Shown: one piece after another, positions 25,854-33,757 of the stretch
Layout: the number at the start of each line of letters is the position of its first letter
How positions within the stretch are numbered: the first letter of the stretch is position 1
The notes under the pieces: generated by a model
What the model saw: only the letters and a program-made list of their open reading frames with translations
Database searches by the model: none
Told to the model about the DNA's origin: nothing
Translations under genes and position numbers: made by a program
Source: Planctomycetota bacterium
Lineage (GTDB): Bacteria > Planctomycetota > UBA1135
Direction of reading: 5' to 3'
Assembly (NCBI GenBank): GCA_021776925.1
Contig: JAJFFB010000071.1
Span: 1 to 64,000 of the forward strand
DNA: 64,000 nt

Positions 25854-26819
25854 ATGCACCGCCCTGCTCCGGGCCGCGGCCTCAGCCTGTGGGCACTGGC
25901 GTGCCTGTGTGGGTGCCAGGGCAATGCCGCCGCCGACCCGCGTTTTGGGGGCGCTGCCGACCCGCGCGAAGGTACAGCGGCTAGCCAGGATTCCGCTGAG
26001 GCCGGCGGCGGCATCCCGGCGGTGCGCATCGGCGAGCGTGAGCTTTCCGCGCGTGCTCTGGCCGCCGAGGCGGCCTTCCTTTTCCCGCAGCAGACCCGCG
26101 CGCTGGTCCACGCGCTGCTGCGCAACGCGCTGGCCGACGCCGAGGCCCAGCGGCTGGCGCTGAGCCCCGACGAAGCCGCGGTCGATCGCGCCCTGGAGCA
26201 GGCCGTGACCGCGATCCGCGCCCAGTTGACCGCAGGCGCCGACCTGGAGCAGTGGGCGCGCGAGGGTTTCGGCCGTTCCTGGGTCGATTACCAGGCCGCA
26301 CTGCGCCTGCGCCTGCGCGCCAACCAGATCTACCAGCTGTGCGCCCGCGCCGGTTCGCGTGAGGTCGGACGCGTACGCCTGCAGATGCTGGTCGGCGCGG
26401 AGCAGGAGCAGGCCGATGGCTGGGCGCGGCGTCTGCGCGCGGGGGCTTCGGCCGCGGTGTTGGCAGCCGAATCGCTCGACCCCGGCCCGGCCGGCGATGC
26501 CTCGTTGCCGCCGCTGCCGGTCGACCTCGCTGCGCCGCTGGGAAAGCTGCTGTTCGATGCGCCGAGCGGCACGGTCCTCGGTCCCTTCCAATTCGAGGGT
26601 GATCCGCTGTGGCGGGTGGTCCTGGTGCAGGATTGGTTGCCGCCGATCGCGCAACCGCCGGCGGTGGCGCAATTGCTCGCCGACCTCGCCGCGCAGCCGC
26701 TCGGCCCGCTTGAAGCGCTGGCCTGGTTTGAGCGCAATCGTCAGCGCTATAATGCGCTTGAGAACCTGCCGGCCTTGATCGCTCCGGAACCTGCATTTGA
26801 ACCCAGCCGCCGACCCTGA
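25854..26819 (+). CDS. Parvulin/SurA-like lipoprotein
   Basis: A 321-residue predicted lipoprotein. The leader MHRPAPGRGLSLWALACLCGC ends in a lipobox with Cys21, so it is likely lipid-anchored and periplasmic. After a low-complexity linker come a short strand (VRIGERELSARALAAEA), helices as in SurA/PrsA N-terminal domains, and a region (about 180-260) with RVRLQMLVGAEQEQADG and a SGTVLGPFQFEGDPLWRVVLV ending. The last stretch matches the closing strands of parvulin domains. The order helix-domain then parvulin-like domain matches PrsA or PpiC. The start is 14 bases after the zinc-ribbon gene, and the stop lies 23 bases inside the next gene (scpB). It may fold exported proteins, possibly the pseudopilins. 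Confidence 0.7.
   Translation: MHRPAPGRGLSLWALACLCGCQGNAAADPRFGGAADPREGTAASQDSAEAGGGIPAVRIGERELSARALAAEAAFLFPQQTRALVHALLRNALADAEAQRLALSPDEAAVDRALEQAVTAIRAQLTAGADLEQWAREGFGRSWVDYQAALRLRLRANQIYQLCARAGSREVGRVRLQMLVGAEQEQADGWARRLRAGASAAVLAAESLDPGPAGDASLPPLPVDLAAPLGKLLFDAPSGTVLGPFQFEGDPLWRVVLVQDWLPPIAQPPAVAQLLADLAAQPLGPLEALAWFERNRQRYNALENLPALIAPEPAFEPSRRP
26748..26753 (+). promoter_or_regulatory. Candidate -10 element for scpB
   Basis: A perfect TATAAT inside the end of the lipoprotein gene, flanked by GCGC on both sides. It lies about 43 bases before the scpB TTG start. No good -35 sits 17 bases upstream (GGTTTG), so promoter activity is uncertain. Confidence 0.35.
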
Positions 26820-27600
26820 GACCCGCGTTCCGGACGAGAAGCTCCGTCTGCTTTTCGCCCTGCTGTTCTCTTCGCCGGACGCCGTGACCCTGGACCGGAT
26901 CCGCGAGGTGCTCTATCCGCAACAGGGGGCGGGGGGCGAACAGGGGGCGGGCGCCGATCAGGGGGCCGACGCCGAGCCAAACAGCCCAGTCGGTGCCGAT
27001 CGCCAAGACGACGCCGACCTCGAGGCCTTTAGCCCGCGCCAGCACCTCGAAGCACTGGAGCAGTGGCTGGATGAAAAGGACCTGCCGCTGCAACTGCACC
27101 AGGTTGGCCGCAGCTGGCGCCTGCTGACCTCGGAAGAGGTCGCCGATGAACTGGCCTCGGTGCAGCGCAAGGTACACCAGGATCGCATGGGGCCCGCTGC
27201 CCTCGAGGTGCTGTCGCTGGTCGCCTACCGCCAGCCGGTACTGAAGGCCGACGTCGACGCCATCCGCGGGGTGAAATCCGGGCCGCACCTGCGCCACCTG
27301 CTCGATCTGCGGCTGGTGCGCATCCTCGGCCGCGCCGACCTGCCCGGCCGCCCCTTCCTCTACGGCACCACGCGCGAGTTTCTCGACCGCTTCGGCCTGC
27401 GCGATTTGAAAGACCTGCCCGAAGCCGGCCGCCTGGCCACGCCCGCCGAAGCTCCCCCGGCCAGCGAAACTCCCCAGGCCAGCGAAACTCCCCCGGCCAG
27501 CGACGCACCTGCCGGCAGCGAGGCGCAGGCTGCCTCCGACGCGCCTCCGACTGGCGAAGAGCCCGCAGCCAGCGAGGCGCCCGCCGCCGCGGGTGAGTAG
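26797..27600 (+). CDS. scpB: ScpB, condensin accessory (SMC-ScpAB) protein
   Basis: A 267-residue ScpB homologue, partner of the SMC-ScpA complex in chromosome segregation. Two winged-helix regions are separated by an acidic Gln/Ala-rich insert at about 48-75. The second carries the family signature: GPAALEVLSLVAYRQPV, IRGVKSGPHLRHLLDL, GRPFLYGTTREFLDRFGL and LKDLPE. It uses TTG at 26797, overlapping the lipoprotein gene by 23 bases. The last 50 residues are a low-complexity tail of Pro-Ala-Ser-Glu units, encoded partly by 18-bp DNA repeats, that ScpB does not usually have. scpA and smc are not in the window. The core assignment is firm. Confidence 0.92.
   Translation: MNPAADPETRVPDEKLRLLFALLFSSPDAVTLDRIREVLYPQQGAGGEQGAGADQGADAEPNSPVGADRQDDADLEAFSPRQHLEALEQWLDEKDLPLQLHQVGRSWRLLTSEEVADELASVQRKVHQDRMGPAALEVLSLVAYRQPVLKADVDAIRGVKSGPHLRHLLDLRLVRILGRADLPGRPFLYGTTREFLDRFGLRDLKDLPEAGRLATPAEAPPASETPQASETPPASDAPAGSEAQAASDAPPTGEEPAASEAPAAAGE
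27460..27513 (+). repeat. Three 18-bp coding repeats in the scpB tail
   Basis: Units begin at 27460, 27478 and 27496 with GCCAGCGA, the first two continuing AACTCCCC. They encode Ala-Ser-Glu-Thr-Pro repeats in the disordered tail. Copy number could vary between strains without changing the frame. Confidence 0.65.
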
Positions 27601-27662
27601 GCGCAAGCCCGAGAATCCGCTAAACTCTCGGACTTGATTTTGAAGCCCAGGCTTCGCCAGAC

Positions 27663-29429
27663 ATGAGTACCGCCAAGAGTCCATTCAACCCGCCCAAGAG
27701 CCGCGTCGTCGACGACGAGCTCAAGATGGAGCCGATGTCCCGGCGCAAGAGATGGGTCCTGATCGGGATCGCCATCTTCTGCCTGCTCATCTTCAGCGTG
27801 ACCACACCGATGATGATGTTCTTCGGCGACCTGTTCGGCGGCGGGCCGGCGGTGGTGGCGACGGCGCAGCTGCCCTCTGGGCGCATCGAGATCGACCAAC
27901 AGGATCTGGAGATCAGCAGCCGCTTGATGGGCACCGAAAAGCGCCTGCTGGGGCGTGACCGCGGCAGGGATCAGAAGGACATCATCGCCTACACGGTGCT
28001 GCTCAAGCTTGCCGAGGACATGGAACTGGTGATTCCTGATGGCGAACTGCAGGTTTTCATTTCCAGCCTGCTCGCTGGCAATCCGGGCATCCAGTACCAG
28101 GACGTGGTCCGTACCATGGGCTACCCCAGCGCGGTCATGTTCGAGAACGCCCTGCGCTCAACCTTGCGCGTGCCGCGCCTGGAACGGATCCTGCTCGAAT
28201 CGCGCATCCCGACCCGCGACGAGGTCATGAAGACCTGGCAGGATATTTACGGCGAATTCCAGGCCGAGTTCCTGGTGTGGAAGGCCGAGGACTTTGTCAC
28301 CGCTTCGCTGGCCCTGGAGCCGAGCGAGGAAGAACTCACCGAGTTCTACGCCAGCGGTCTGGATTTCACCCAGCGTCGTGAGCTGGAGAACGAGGACGGG
28401 GTTGCATTCGACGGCTTGCTGCTCAGCGCCGATGCTTTGGGCACCGCAGCGGTGGCCATCTGGGCCGACCCGGAGGAGCCGAGCGAGGAAGCACTTCAAG
28501 GCTTCTACGATTTCAACAAGCGCTTCATCTACTTGCGCCCGGAGCCTGAAGAAGGCACCGAACCCGACCCCGACGCCGGCTTCTACCTGACCCGCGAAGA
28601 ACTCGGCGAGCGTGTGGCAGCAGACTTCAAGCTGCACCGCGCCGCATTGACCTTGCTCGACGCCGCTTCCAGCGCCGAGGACCTGGCCGCTTTCGCCGCA
28701 GAGAAGGGTGTCGAACCACTGCTCTACGAGGTCCCGGTGCCGCGCAGCCAGATCAGTGAGCTGGAGCGCATCGGCGCAAGCAGCCAGCTGTTCGAATTGT
28801 TTCGCGCCGAGGCCGGAGTCTTCCTCGACAAGGTGATCATGGTCGATGGCGCCGCGCTGCTGCTGCGCCCGACCAAGCAGACGCCGCGCGAGCTGCCGCC
28901 ACTGGAAGAGATTCGCGATTCGGTGGTCGATTACTGGCGCGAGAGCCGCCAGCCCGATCTCGCCAAGGAAGCCGCCGAGGCCTTCCTCGCGCGCCTGCCG
29001 CAGCCCGAAGTCGAAGGCGACCCGATCGTCGTCGACCAAGACGCCTTCGCCGCCGCGGCCAGCGCCGATGGCCTGACCGCCGAGGTCCTCGGCTGGGTTT
29101 CACGCCAGCGCCGTGCCAGCGATCCGGTGTGGCCCGGCGACGACAAGGTCAGGCCGTGGCTGCGCGGCGAGATCGGCCGCACCCTCGACGACTACTCGGC
29201 CAACGAGATCGTCGGTCCGCTGGAGTTCACCTTCGGCGATCCCTACGTCGTCGTCGCCCGTCTGGTCGACACCCGCGATGCCGACCCGGCCAAGATCTGG
29301 CCGGCCGAACTGCGCGGGGTGCGCTTCCAGGTGCAGAGCCGGGTGAGGGAGGAATTCAGCCTCGACGGACTCGCCTACGAAGGTCTGGCCCAGACCTACG
29401 ACATCCAGCTGACCAGATCCGACGGCTGA
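27663..29429 (+). CDS. PpiD-like membrane-anchored folding factor
   Basis: A 588-residue protein with one N-terminal membrane helix (about 31-55) and a long periplasmic part, the architecture of PpiD. A helical SurA-N-like region (about 70-210) includes LVIPDGELQVFISSLL and FENALRSTLRVPRLE, typical of the SurA/PpiD chaperone domain. The rest is a mixed alpha/beta region with two possible parvulin-related segments. No clear isomerase active site is visible, so chaperone function is more likely. A -10-like TAAACT stands at 27621-27626, 37 bases before the ATG. The gene is convergent with the O-antigen-ligase-like gene; only 17 bases, including a run of nine G, separate them. Confidence 0.72.
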   Translation: MSTAKSPFNPPKSRVVDDELKMEPMSRRKRWVLIGIAIFCLLIFSVTTPMMMFFGDLFGGGPAVVATAQLPSGRIEIDQQDLEISSRLMGTEKRLLGRDRGRDQKDIIAYTVLLKLAEDMELVIPDGELQVFISSLLAGNPGIQYQDVVRTMGYPSAVMFENALRSTLRVPRLERILLESRIPTRDEVMKTWQDIYGEFQAEFLVWKAEDFVTASLALEPSEEELTEFYASGLDFTQRRELENEDGVAFDGLLLSADALGTAAVAIWADPEEPSEEALQGFYDFNKRFIYLRPEPEEGTEPDPDAGFYLTREELGERVAADFKLHRAALTLLDAASSAEDLAAFAAEKGVEPLLYEVPVPRSQISELERIGASSQLFELFRAEAGVFLDKVIMVDGAALLLRPTKQTPRELPPLEEIRDSVVDYWRESRQPDLAKEAAEAFLARLPQPEVEGDPIVVDQDAFAAAASADGLTAEVLGWVSRQRRASDPVWPGDDKVRPWLRGEIGRTLDDYSANEIVGPLEFTFGDPYVVVARLVDTRDADPAKIWPAELRGVRFQVQSRVREEFSLDGLAYEGLAQTYDIQLTRSDG

Positions 29430-29446
29430 TCCCCACCGGGGGGGGG

Positions 29447-31390
29447 TTAGCGCCCGGCGATGCTTTCGCCGCCGGCGACCAGCGCCACCACCAGGGCGCG
29501 CACCTTGGCCTCGTTGAGTTCGGGGTCGCGCGCCACGCGTTCCAGGCGACCGCGCTGGCCGGGGGAATAAATCGCCGCGGCTTGGATCGCCTTGCGTGCG
29601 GTTTCTACATCGCCGTCGCGCGCCGCCGCCAGGGCGCGCAGGATCTGCGCCAGCCACATGTCGGTGTGCGAACCGTTGCCGCCGTTGCGCAGCGCTTCGA
29701 TGCCGCGCATGCGGTACACGTCCGCCTTGGCGCGAATGTACAGAGTGCGGTTGGCGCGCACCGCGGGGTGCTCCGGAGCGAATCCCTCGGCCTGCGCCAG
29801 CAGCCTCAGCGCCGGCACTTCGAGACCGCTTTCCATCAGCGCCTTGAATAGCTTGGTCAGCGCGAAGAGGTCGGCCGGATCGTGGCGCAAGGCCTGATCC
29901 AGGGCTTGACGGATCTGGTCCGGGTCGGCGCCCGGCTGGTGGCTGCGGTCGACCGCCAGCAGGCCGGCGGCGCGGCTGTCCCACGGGCGCCATGTCAGCG
30001 CGCTCTGCAACAGCGCCGGATCGGCGGGCTGGTCGAGGCCGAAGCGCACGCGCCGCGCGACCTGGACCTCTGCGACCAGCTGCGAGGGTGCTGGCAGCAG
30101 TGCCAGCAGCGCGCACCCAATCAGCGCGACCGGGGCCACCAGGTGTGCGTTGGTGCGGGCGGCGGCGGACTCCGCAACGGGGGTGGCAGCGGCGGGAGAG
30201 GCTGGGCGGTCGGTGGGGCGGACAGGAATAGGGGAGCCGGTGGCGCGACGCTGCGCCAGCAACAGTGCCGCCAGGGCGAGGACCGGGGTGTTGTCGCTGA
30301 GCGGCGAGCGCACCAAGGAGTAGACCAACAGCGCCGCCAGCGCCGGGTCGGTCCAGCGCGCGCGGTCGGCGCGCCGCAACAGGCGCCACAAACCCCATCC
30401 CAGCAGCGCGCTGCCGAGCCAGCCGAGTTCGACCAGCAGCAGCAGCACCTCATTGTGCGGGGTCTTGGGTCGGCGCGTGGCGACGTTGCGGTAGTCGCTG
30501 GAAGACAGCCGCTGTTCTTCGAGCGGCCGCCAATAGGGGTAATCGCCCTCGAAACGGCCCAGACCGATTCCCAATGGATGGCTGGCGGCGTGCTGCAGGC
30601 CGGCGCCGTAGAGCAGGCTGCGGCCGCGGATCGAAGCCCACGGCGGCAGCCCGGCCTCGCCGGCGTCACGCACCGTGTGCGGCGGGGCCTGCAGCACGCG
30701 GCTGAGCTCGCCTGCGGCCTGGCCGGCGAGCAGTAGGCACAGCGGCAGCAATAGCGCTCGCTGCCGCTTCCACACCAGCCCGAGGCCGAGCGGCAGCGCC
30801 AGACGCGAGGCCATCAGGCCGAAGTAACCGCTTAGAAATGCCAGCGGCAGCAGCGCGCCGAACCACCAGCGCCGCTGCACCCACGGCAGCAGGCTGGCAC
30901 CGGCGACCAGGACCACCCCGTAGAACTCGCTGGCGTGGGCGCGACCCGGCAACGGCGCGGTGGGCGGGGAATCCGCAGTCGGTTTGAGCTGCAGCGGGTC
31001 CCAGCCGAGCATCTGCACCACCCCGTACCAGGCACACAGAGCGGCCCCGGCGAGGATCCAGCGCGGCCCGCGGCGCTGATGGTCCGGGAAGGAATAGGCC
31101 AGCCCGAGAACTACCAGCGCCGCCAGCCACGGGGCGCGGTCGGCGAGCCCGCCGACCACCTGGGGCCACGGCGTACCGACCAGGCCGGCAAGGCCAATGG
31201 CGAGGCCGACGACCAGCAGCAGGGCGCCTGCGGGCAGTCTCCACTGCGCGCGCTGTCGCCAGCTCAAGCCCAGAGCCAGCGCGGCGAGCAGGCTCAGCAG
31301 GGCGCCGTCGAGGCGCGTGTCATCCAGGACCCAGGGCCACCAGAACGCCAGCGGCAGCAGGATCCAGGTGGCGGCCACGGCGGGGTGCAT
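29447..31390 (-). CDS. O-antigen-ligase-like membrane protein with C-terminal TPR region
   Basis: A 647-residue polytopic membrane protein with about ten to twelve hydrophobic helices in the first 440 residues. The large periplasmic loop contains SRLALPLGLGL and, at 311-324, PHNEVLLLLVELGW, the conserved histidine motif of Wzy/WaaL-type O-antigen ligases and polymerases. The final 180 residues are soluble and helical (DPADLFALTKLFKAL..., FAPEHPAVRANRTLY), resembling TPRs often fused to this family. It would transfer or polymerise a lipid-linked glycan; related proteins also glycosylate pilins, so O-linked glycosylation is possible. It lies three bases after ftsY on the same strand and is probably the last gene of the ribH-nusB-ftsY operon. 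Its substrate is unknown. Confidence 0.75.
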   Translation of the reverse strand: MHPAVAATWILLPLAFWWPWVLDDTRLDGALLSLLAALALGLSWRQRAQWRLPAGALLLVVGLAIGLAGLVGTPWPQVVGGLADRAPWLAALVVLGLAYSFPDHQRRGPRWILAGAALCAWYGVVQMLGWDPLQLKPTADSPPTAPLPGRAHASEFYGVVLVAGASLLPWVQRRWWFGALLPLAFLSGYFGLMASRLALPLGLGLVWKRQRALLLPLCLLLAGQAAGELSRVLQAPPHTVRDAGEAGLPPWASIRGRSLLYGAGLQHAASHPLGIGLGRFEGDYPYWRPLEEQRLSSSDYRNVATRRPKTPHNEVLLLLVELGWLGSALLGWGLWRLLRRADRARWTDPALAALLVYSLVRSPLSDNTPVLALAALLLAQRRATGSPIPVRPTDRPASPAAATPVAESAAARTNAHLVAPVALIGCALLALLPAPSQLVAEVQVARRVRFGLDQPADPALLQSALTWRPWDSRAAGLLAVDRSHQPGADPDQIRQALDQALRHDPADLFALTKLFKALMESGLEVPALRLLAQAEGFAPEHPAVRANRTLYIRAKADVYRMRGIEALRNGGNGSHTDMWLAQILRALAAARDGDVETARKAIQAAAIYSPGQRGRLERVARDPELNEAKVRALVVALVAGGESIAGR

Positions 31391-31393
31391 TGC

Positions 31394-32323
31394 TCAGGGG
31401 GCGGTGGCGTGGTCGACGGGGTCGAAGAGGGCGTCGACGAACTCGGCCGGCTGGAAGACGGCGAAGTCGTCCAGGCTCTCGCCGAGGCCGACGAAGCTCA
31501 CTGGCAGGCCGATTTCGCGGCCCACCGAGATCACCGCACCACCCTTGGCGGTGCCGTCGAGCTTGGACAGGATGACACCGCTCAGTGGCACGCGTTGGCC
31601 GAATAGGCGCGCCTGCTGGATCGCGTTCTGACCGGTGGTGGCGTCGAGCACCAGCAGGGTGTGGTGCGGGGCGCCGTCAAGCTTGCGCCCGAGCACGCGA
31701 GCGATCTTCTCCAGCTCGGCCATCAGGTTCTTCTGCGTGTGCAAGCGCCCGGCGGTGTCGACGACGAGGACGTCGGCGCCTCGCGCCAGCGCGGCTTCGA
31801 CGCCGTCATGGGCCACCGCCGCGGGGTCGGCGCCGTGCTGGCTCTTGATCAGGTCGGCGCCGAGGCGCTCGCACCAGATGGTGAGCTGCTCCACCGCCGC
31901 GGCGCGATAGGTGTCGGCGGCCGCGACCAGCACCTGCAGCTTGCGGTCCTGCAACCACTTGACCAGCTTGGCGATCGAGGTGGTCTTGCCGGCGCCGTTG
32001 ACGCCGACCACCAGGACCACCGTCGGCGCCTGCTGCGCCAACGGCAACGGATCGCCGGCGTCCGGACCTTGAATGGTCTGCAGCAAGCGCTCGCGCAACC
32101 AGCCCTCCATCTCACCGGGGCGGGCCAGACGCCCGGCCTTCAGTTCGGCTTCGGCCTGGGTCAGCAGTTCGGCCGAGATCGGGCCGACGTCGGCGGTGTA
32201 GAGGACCTCTTCCAGCGCATCGAGGGTGTCCGCGGTGCTGCGATCACCGGACAGCCGACGCATGGCGTGCTGGATGCGATTGCGGGTGCGCTTGAGACCG
32301 GCTTGCAGGCGGGCGAAGACCAC
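31394..32323 (-). CDS. ftsY: FtsY, signal recognition particle receptor GTPase
   Basis: A 309-residue SRP receptor that takes ribosome-SRP complexes to the membrane. An NG-domain protein without the long acidic A domain of the enteric form: helical N domain (1-95), then P-loop GVNGAGKTTS (107-116), DTAGRLHTQKNLM (G3) and LSKLDGTAKGG (G4/G5 region). The short N-terminus, opening MVFARLQAGL, probably contacts lipid directly, as in other minimal FtsY proteins. It starts with GTG at 32323. It lies 19 bases after nusB and three bases before the O-antigen-ligase-like gene. Confidence 0.96.
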   Translation of the reverse strand: MVFARLQAGLKRTRNRIQHAMRRLSGDRSTADTLDALEEVLYTADVGPISAELLTQAEAELKAGRLARPGEMEGWLRERLLQTIQGPDAGDPLPLAQQAPTVVLVVGVNGAGKTTSIAKLVKWLQDRKLQVLVAAADTYRAAAVEQLTIWCERLGADLIKSQHGADPAAVAHDGVEAALARGADVLVVDTAGRLHTQKNLMAELEKIARVLGRKLDGAPHHTLLVLDATTGQNAIQQARLFGQRVPLSGVILSKLDGTAKGGAVISVGREIGLPVSFVGLGESLDDFAVFQPAEFVDALFDPVDHATAP

Positions 32324-32342
32324 GGCGGTTCAGCAGCGCGGC

Positions 32343-33077
32343 TCAGGAGTTGATCGGACCCTGGGGATGGCGCGGGCGGCGTGGCCGCGTCGGGCGCGGC
32401 ATCGGCGCGTCACCCAGCTCCTTGGCGTCGTAGGGGCGCGGACGTCCGCGGTTGCCTGCATCGCCCCGCGCACCACCGCTGCCACCGCCACCGCCACCGC
32501 TACCGCCAGGGCCGCCTTCGCTGGCCGGAAAGTCGACCCCGCGCGCGGGAGATTCAGATTCGCTGTCCTTGCTGCCGCTCTGCGGTGCGTCGGGAACCGC
32601 ATCGGGATCAGTCTCGCGCGCCTCCTGGATGAGGATGCGGGCGCGGTCGAGGATGCCGTTGACGAAGGAACCCGACTGCGCTGTGGAGTAGCGCTTGGCG
32701 ATGTCGATGGCCTCGTTGATGACCACCTTGAAGGGCACCTCTGGGTGGTGCAACAGCTCGAACATCGCCAGACGCAGGATATTGCGGTCCAGATGCGCCA
32801 TGCGCTCGAGGCGCCAGTTGCGGGCGATGAACTCGATCCAGCGGTTCAAGGAATCAAGGTTGTTGAGTACGCCCTCGATGAGCTTGCGCGCGTAGTGGGC
32901 GACCTCGACCTGGTCGGAGTCGGAATTGCCCTCGGTCTCCTCTTCTTCGCCGCGGATGTGATGGGCGAGGAAGGCGTCGAGTTCGGACAACGCCTCGTCG
33001 CCGCGCATTTCGACCGAATAAAGGAAGCGCAGGCCGAGTTCACGGGCCCGGGTGCGGCGGCGGACAGGGGTAGCCAT
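32343..33077 (-). CDS. nusB: NusB antitermination factor with long disordered tail
   Basis: A 244-residue protein whose first 165 residues are NusB, the all-helical factor that binds boxA RNA with S10 in rRNA antitermination. Typical stretches are RRRTRARELGLRFLYSVEM, RLERMAHLDRNILRLAMFEL and VVINEAIDIAKRYSTAQSGSFVNGILDRA. The last 80 residues are low complexity: acidic/Ser-rich, then poly-Gly-Ser, then an Arg-Pro-rich end. Standard NusB is 130-160 residues. The basic tail might add RNA contact. Its ATG overlaps the ribH stop (TGATG), so the two are translationally coupled; longer in-frame starts would cover ribH. Confidence 0.93.
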   Translation of the reverse strand: MATPVRRRTRARELGLRFLYSVEMRGDEALSELDAFLAHHIRGEEEETEGNSDSDQVEVAHYARKLIEGVLNNLDSLNRWIEFIARNWRLERMAHLDRNILRLAMFELLHHPEVPFKVVINEAIDIAKRYSTAQSGSFVNGILDRARILIQEARETDPDAVPDAPQSGSKDSESESPARGVDFPASEGGPGGSGGGGGGSGGARGDAGNRGRPRPYDAKELGDAPMPRPTRPRRPRHPQGPINS

Positions 33078-33595
33078 CAGAGTTGCTCCAGGAGGGCCGC
33101 CATTTCCAGCGCGGCAAGGGCCGCTTCGGCCCCCTTGTTCGAATTCGGGGATTCCTTGGTGTCGCGGCCCGCTTGCTGCTGATCGCTGCTGCGCAGCACC
33201 TCGAGATCGGCGCGTTGCCTGGCCTGGGCCAGAGTGTCGGTGGTCAGAACGCCGAAGATGACCGGCACTTCGTGCTCCATCCCGCTGTGCATGCAGCCGC
33301 GCGCGCACTCGCCGGCGACGAAGTCGAAATGCGGGGTGTCGCCGCGGATCACGCAGCCGAGCGCGATCACCGCCTGATAGTGGCCACGTCCGGCCAGGCG
33401 CCGGCACACCAGTGGCAGTTCAAAGGCGCCCGGCACGTAGACCACGTCGATGTCGTTCTCGGCAACACCGCGCTGCAGCAGCGTTTGGCGGGCGCCCTCG
33501 AGCAAGGGGTCGGTGATGTCCCGGTTGAAGCGGGCGACGGCGATCGCAATGCGGCGATTGCACCCGGAAGCATCTGTGGAAAGGAACGTGGCCAT
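33077..33595 (-). CDS. ribH: 6,7-dimethyl-8-ribityllumazine synthase
   Basis: A 172-residue lumazine synthase, which makes the penultimate intermediate of riboflavin. Conserved segments: AIAVARFNRDITDPLLEGA at the pyrimidine site, VPGAFELPLVC, ALGCVIRGDTPHFDFVAGE with the catalytic histidine, and VPVIFGVLTTDTLAQA. It starts at ATG 33595, 19 bases after a promoter-like pair. It leads the ribH-nusB-ftsY operon, a very common order in bacteria. The frame is open much further upstream through the RND gene, but that part is antisense or out of frame with real genes. The other rib genes are not in the window. Confidence 0.96.
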   Translation of the reverse strand: MATFLSTDASGCNRRIAIAVARFNRDITDPLLEGARQTLLQRGVAENDIDVVYVPGAFELPLVCRRLAGRGHYQAVIALGCVIRGDTPHFDFVAGECARGCMHSGMEHEVPVIFGVLTTDTLAQARQRADLEVLRSSDQQQAGRDTKESPNSNKGAEAALAALEMAALLEQL

Positions 33596-33613
33596 GGGGC
33601 AGGACGGCGGAAG

Positions 33614-33642
33614 ATTCTCTCCGGTCGCGGTGCTCCGGGCAA
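33614..33642 (-). promoter_or_regulatory. Sigma-70-like promoter for ribH-nusB-ftsY
   Basis: On the minus strand TTGCCC (33642-33637) and GAGAAT (33619-33614) are 17 bases apart, just upstream of ribH. The -35 hexamer is the same as in the promoter proposed for the FHA/pilus-type operon. Confidence 0.42.
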
Positions 33643-33686
33643 GGGCTTGGACACAAAAATGGCGCATCCGGCCCCGAAAGGCCCCA

Positions 33687-33757
33687 GTTCTGCTGACGCC
33701 GTCCAGGGGAAAAAGACGCTGCCGTGGGGCGGAATGACGTTGTCCACGGTCAGTTAG
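33687..33757 (-). repeat. Dispersed intergenic repeat element, copy 2 (single unit)
   Basis: 71 bases that match copy 1 (3631-3789, inverted) except for one base, with one 22-bp unit instead of five. The element includes the stop codon of the RND permease gene. Read along that transcript, CCGTGG/CCACGG can form a hairpin followed by TTTTT, so it may serve as the operon terminator. Confidence 0.85.
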
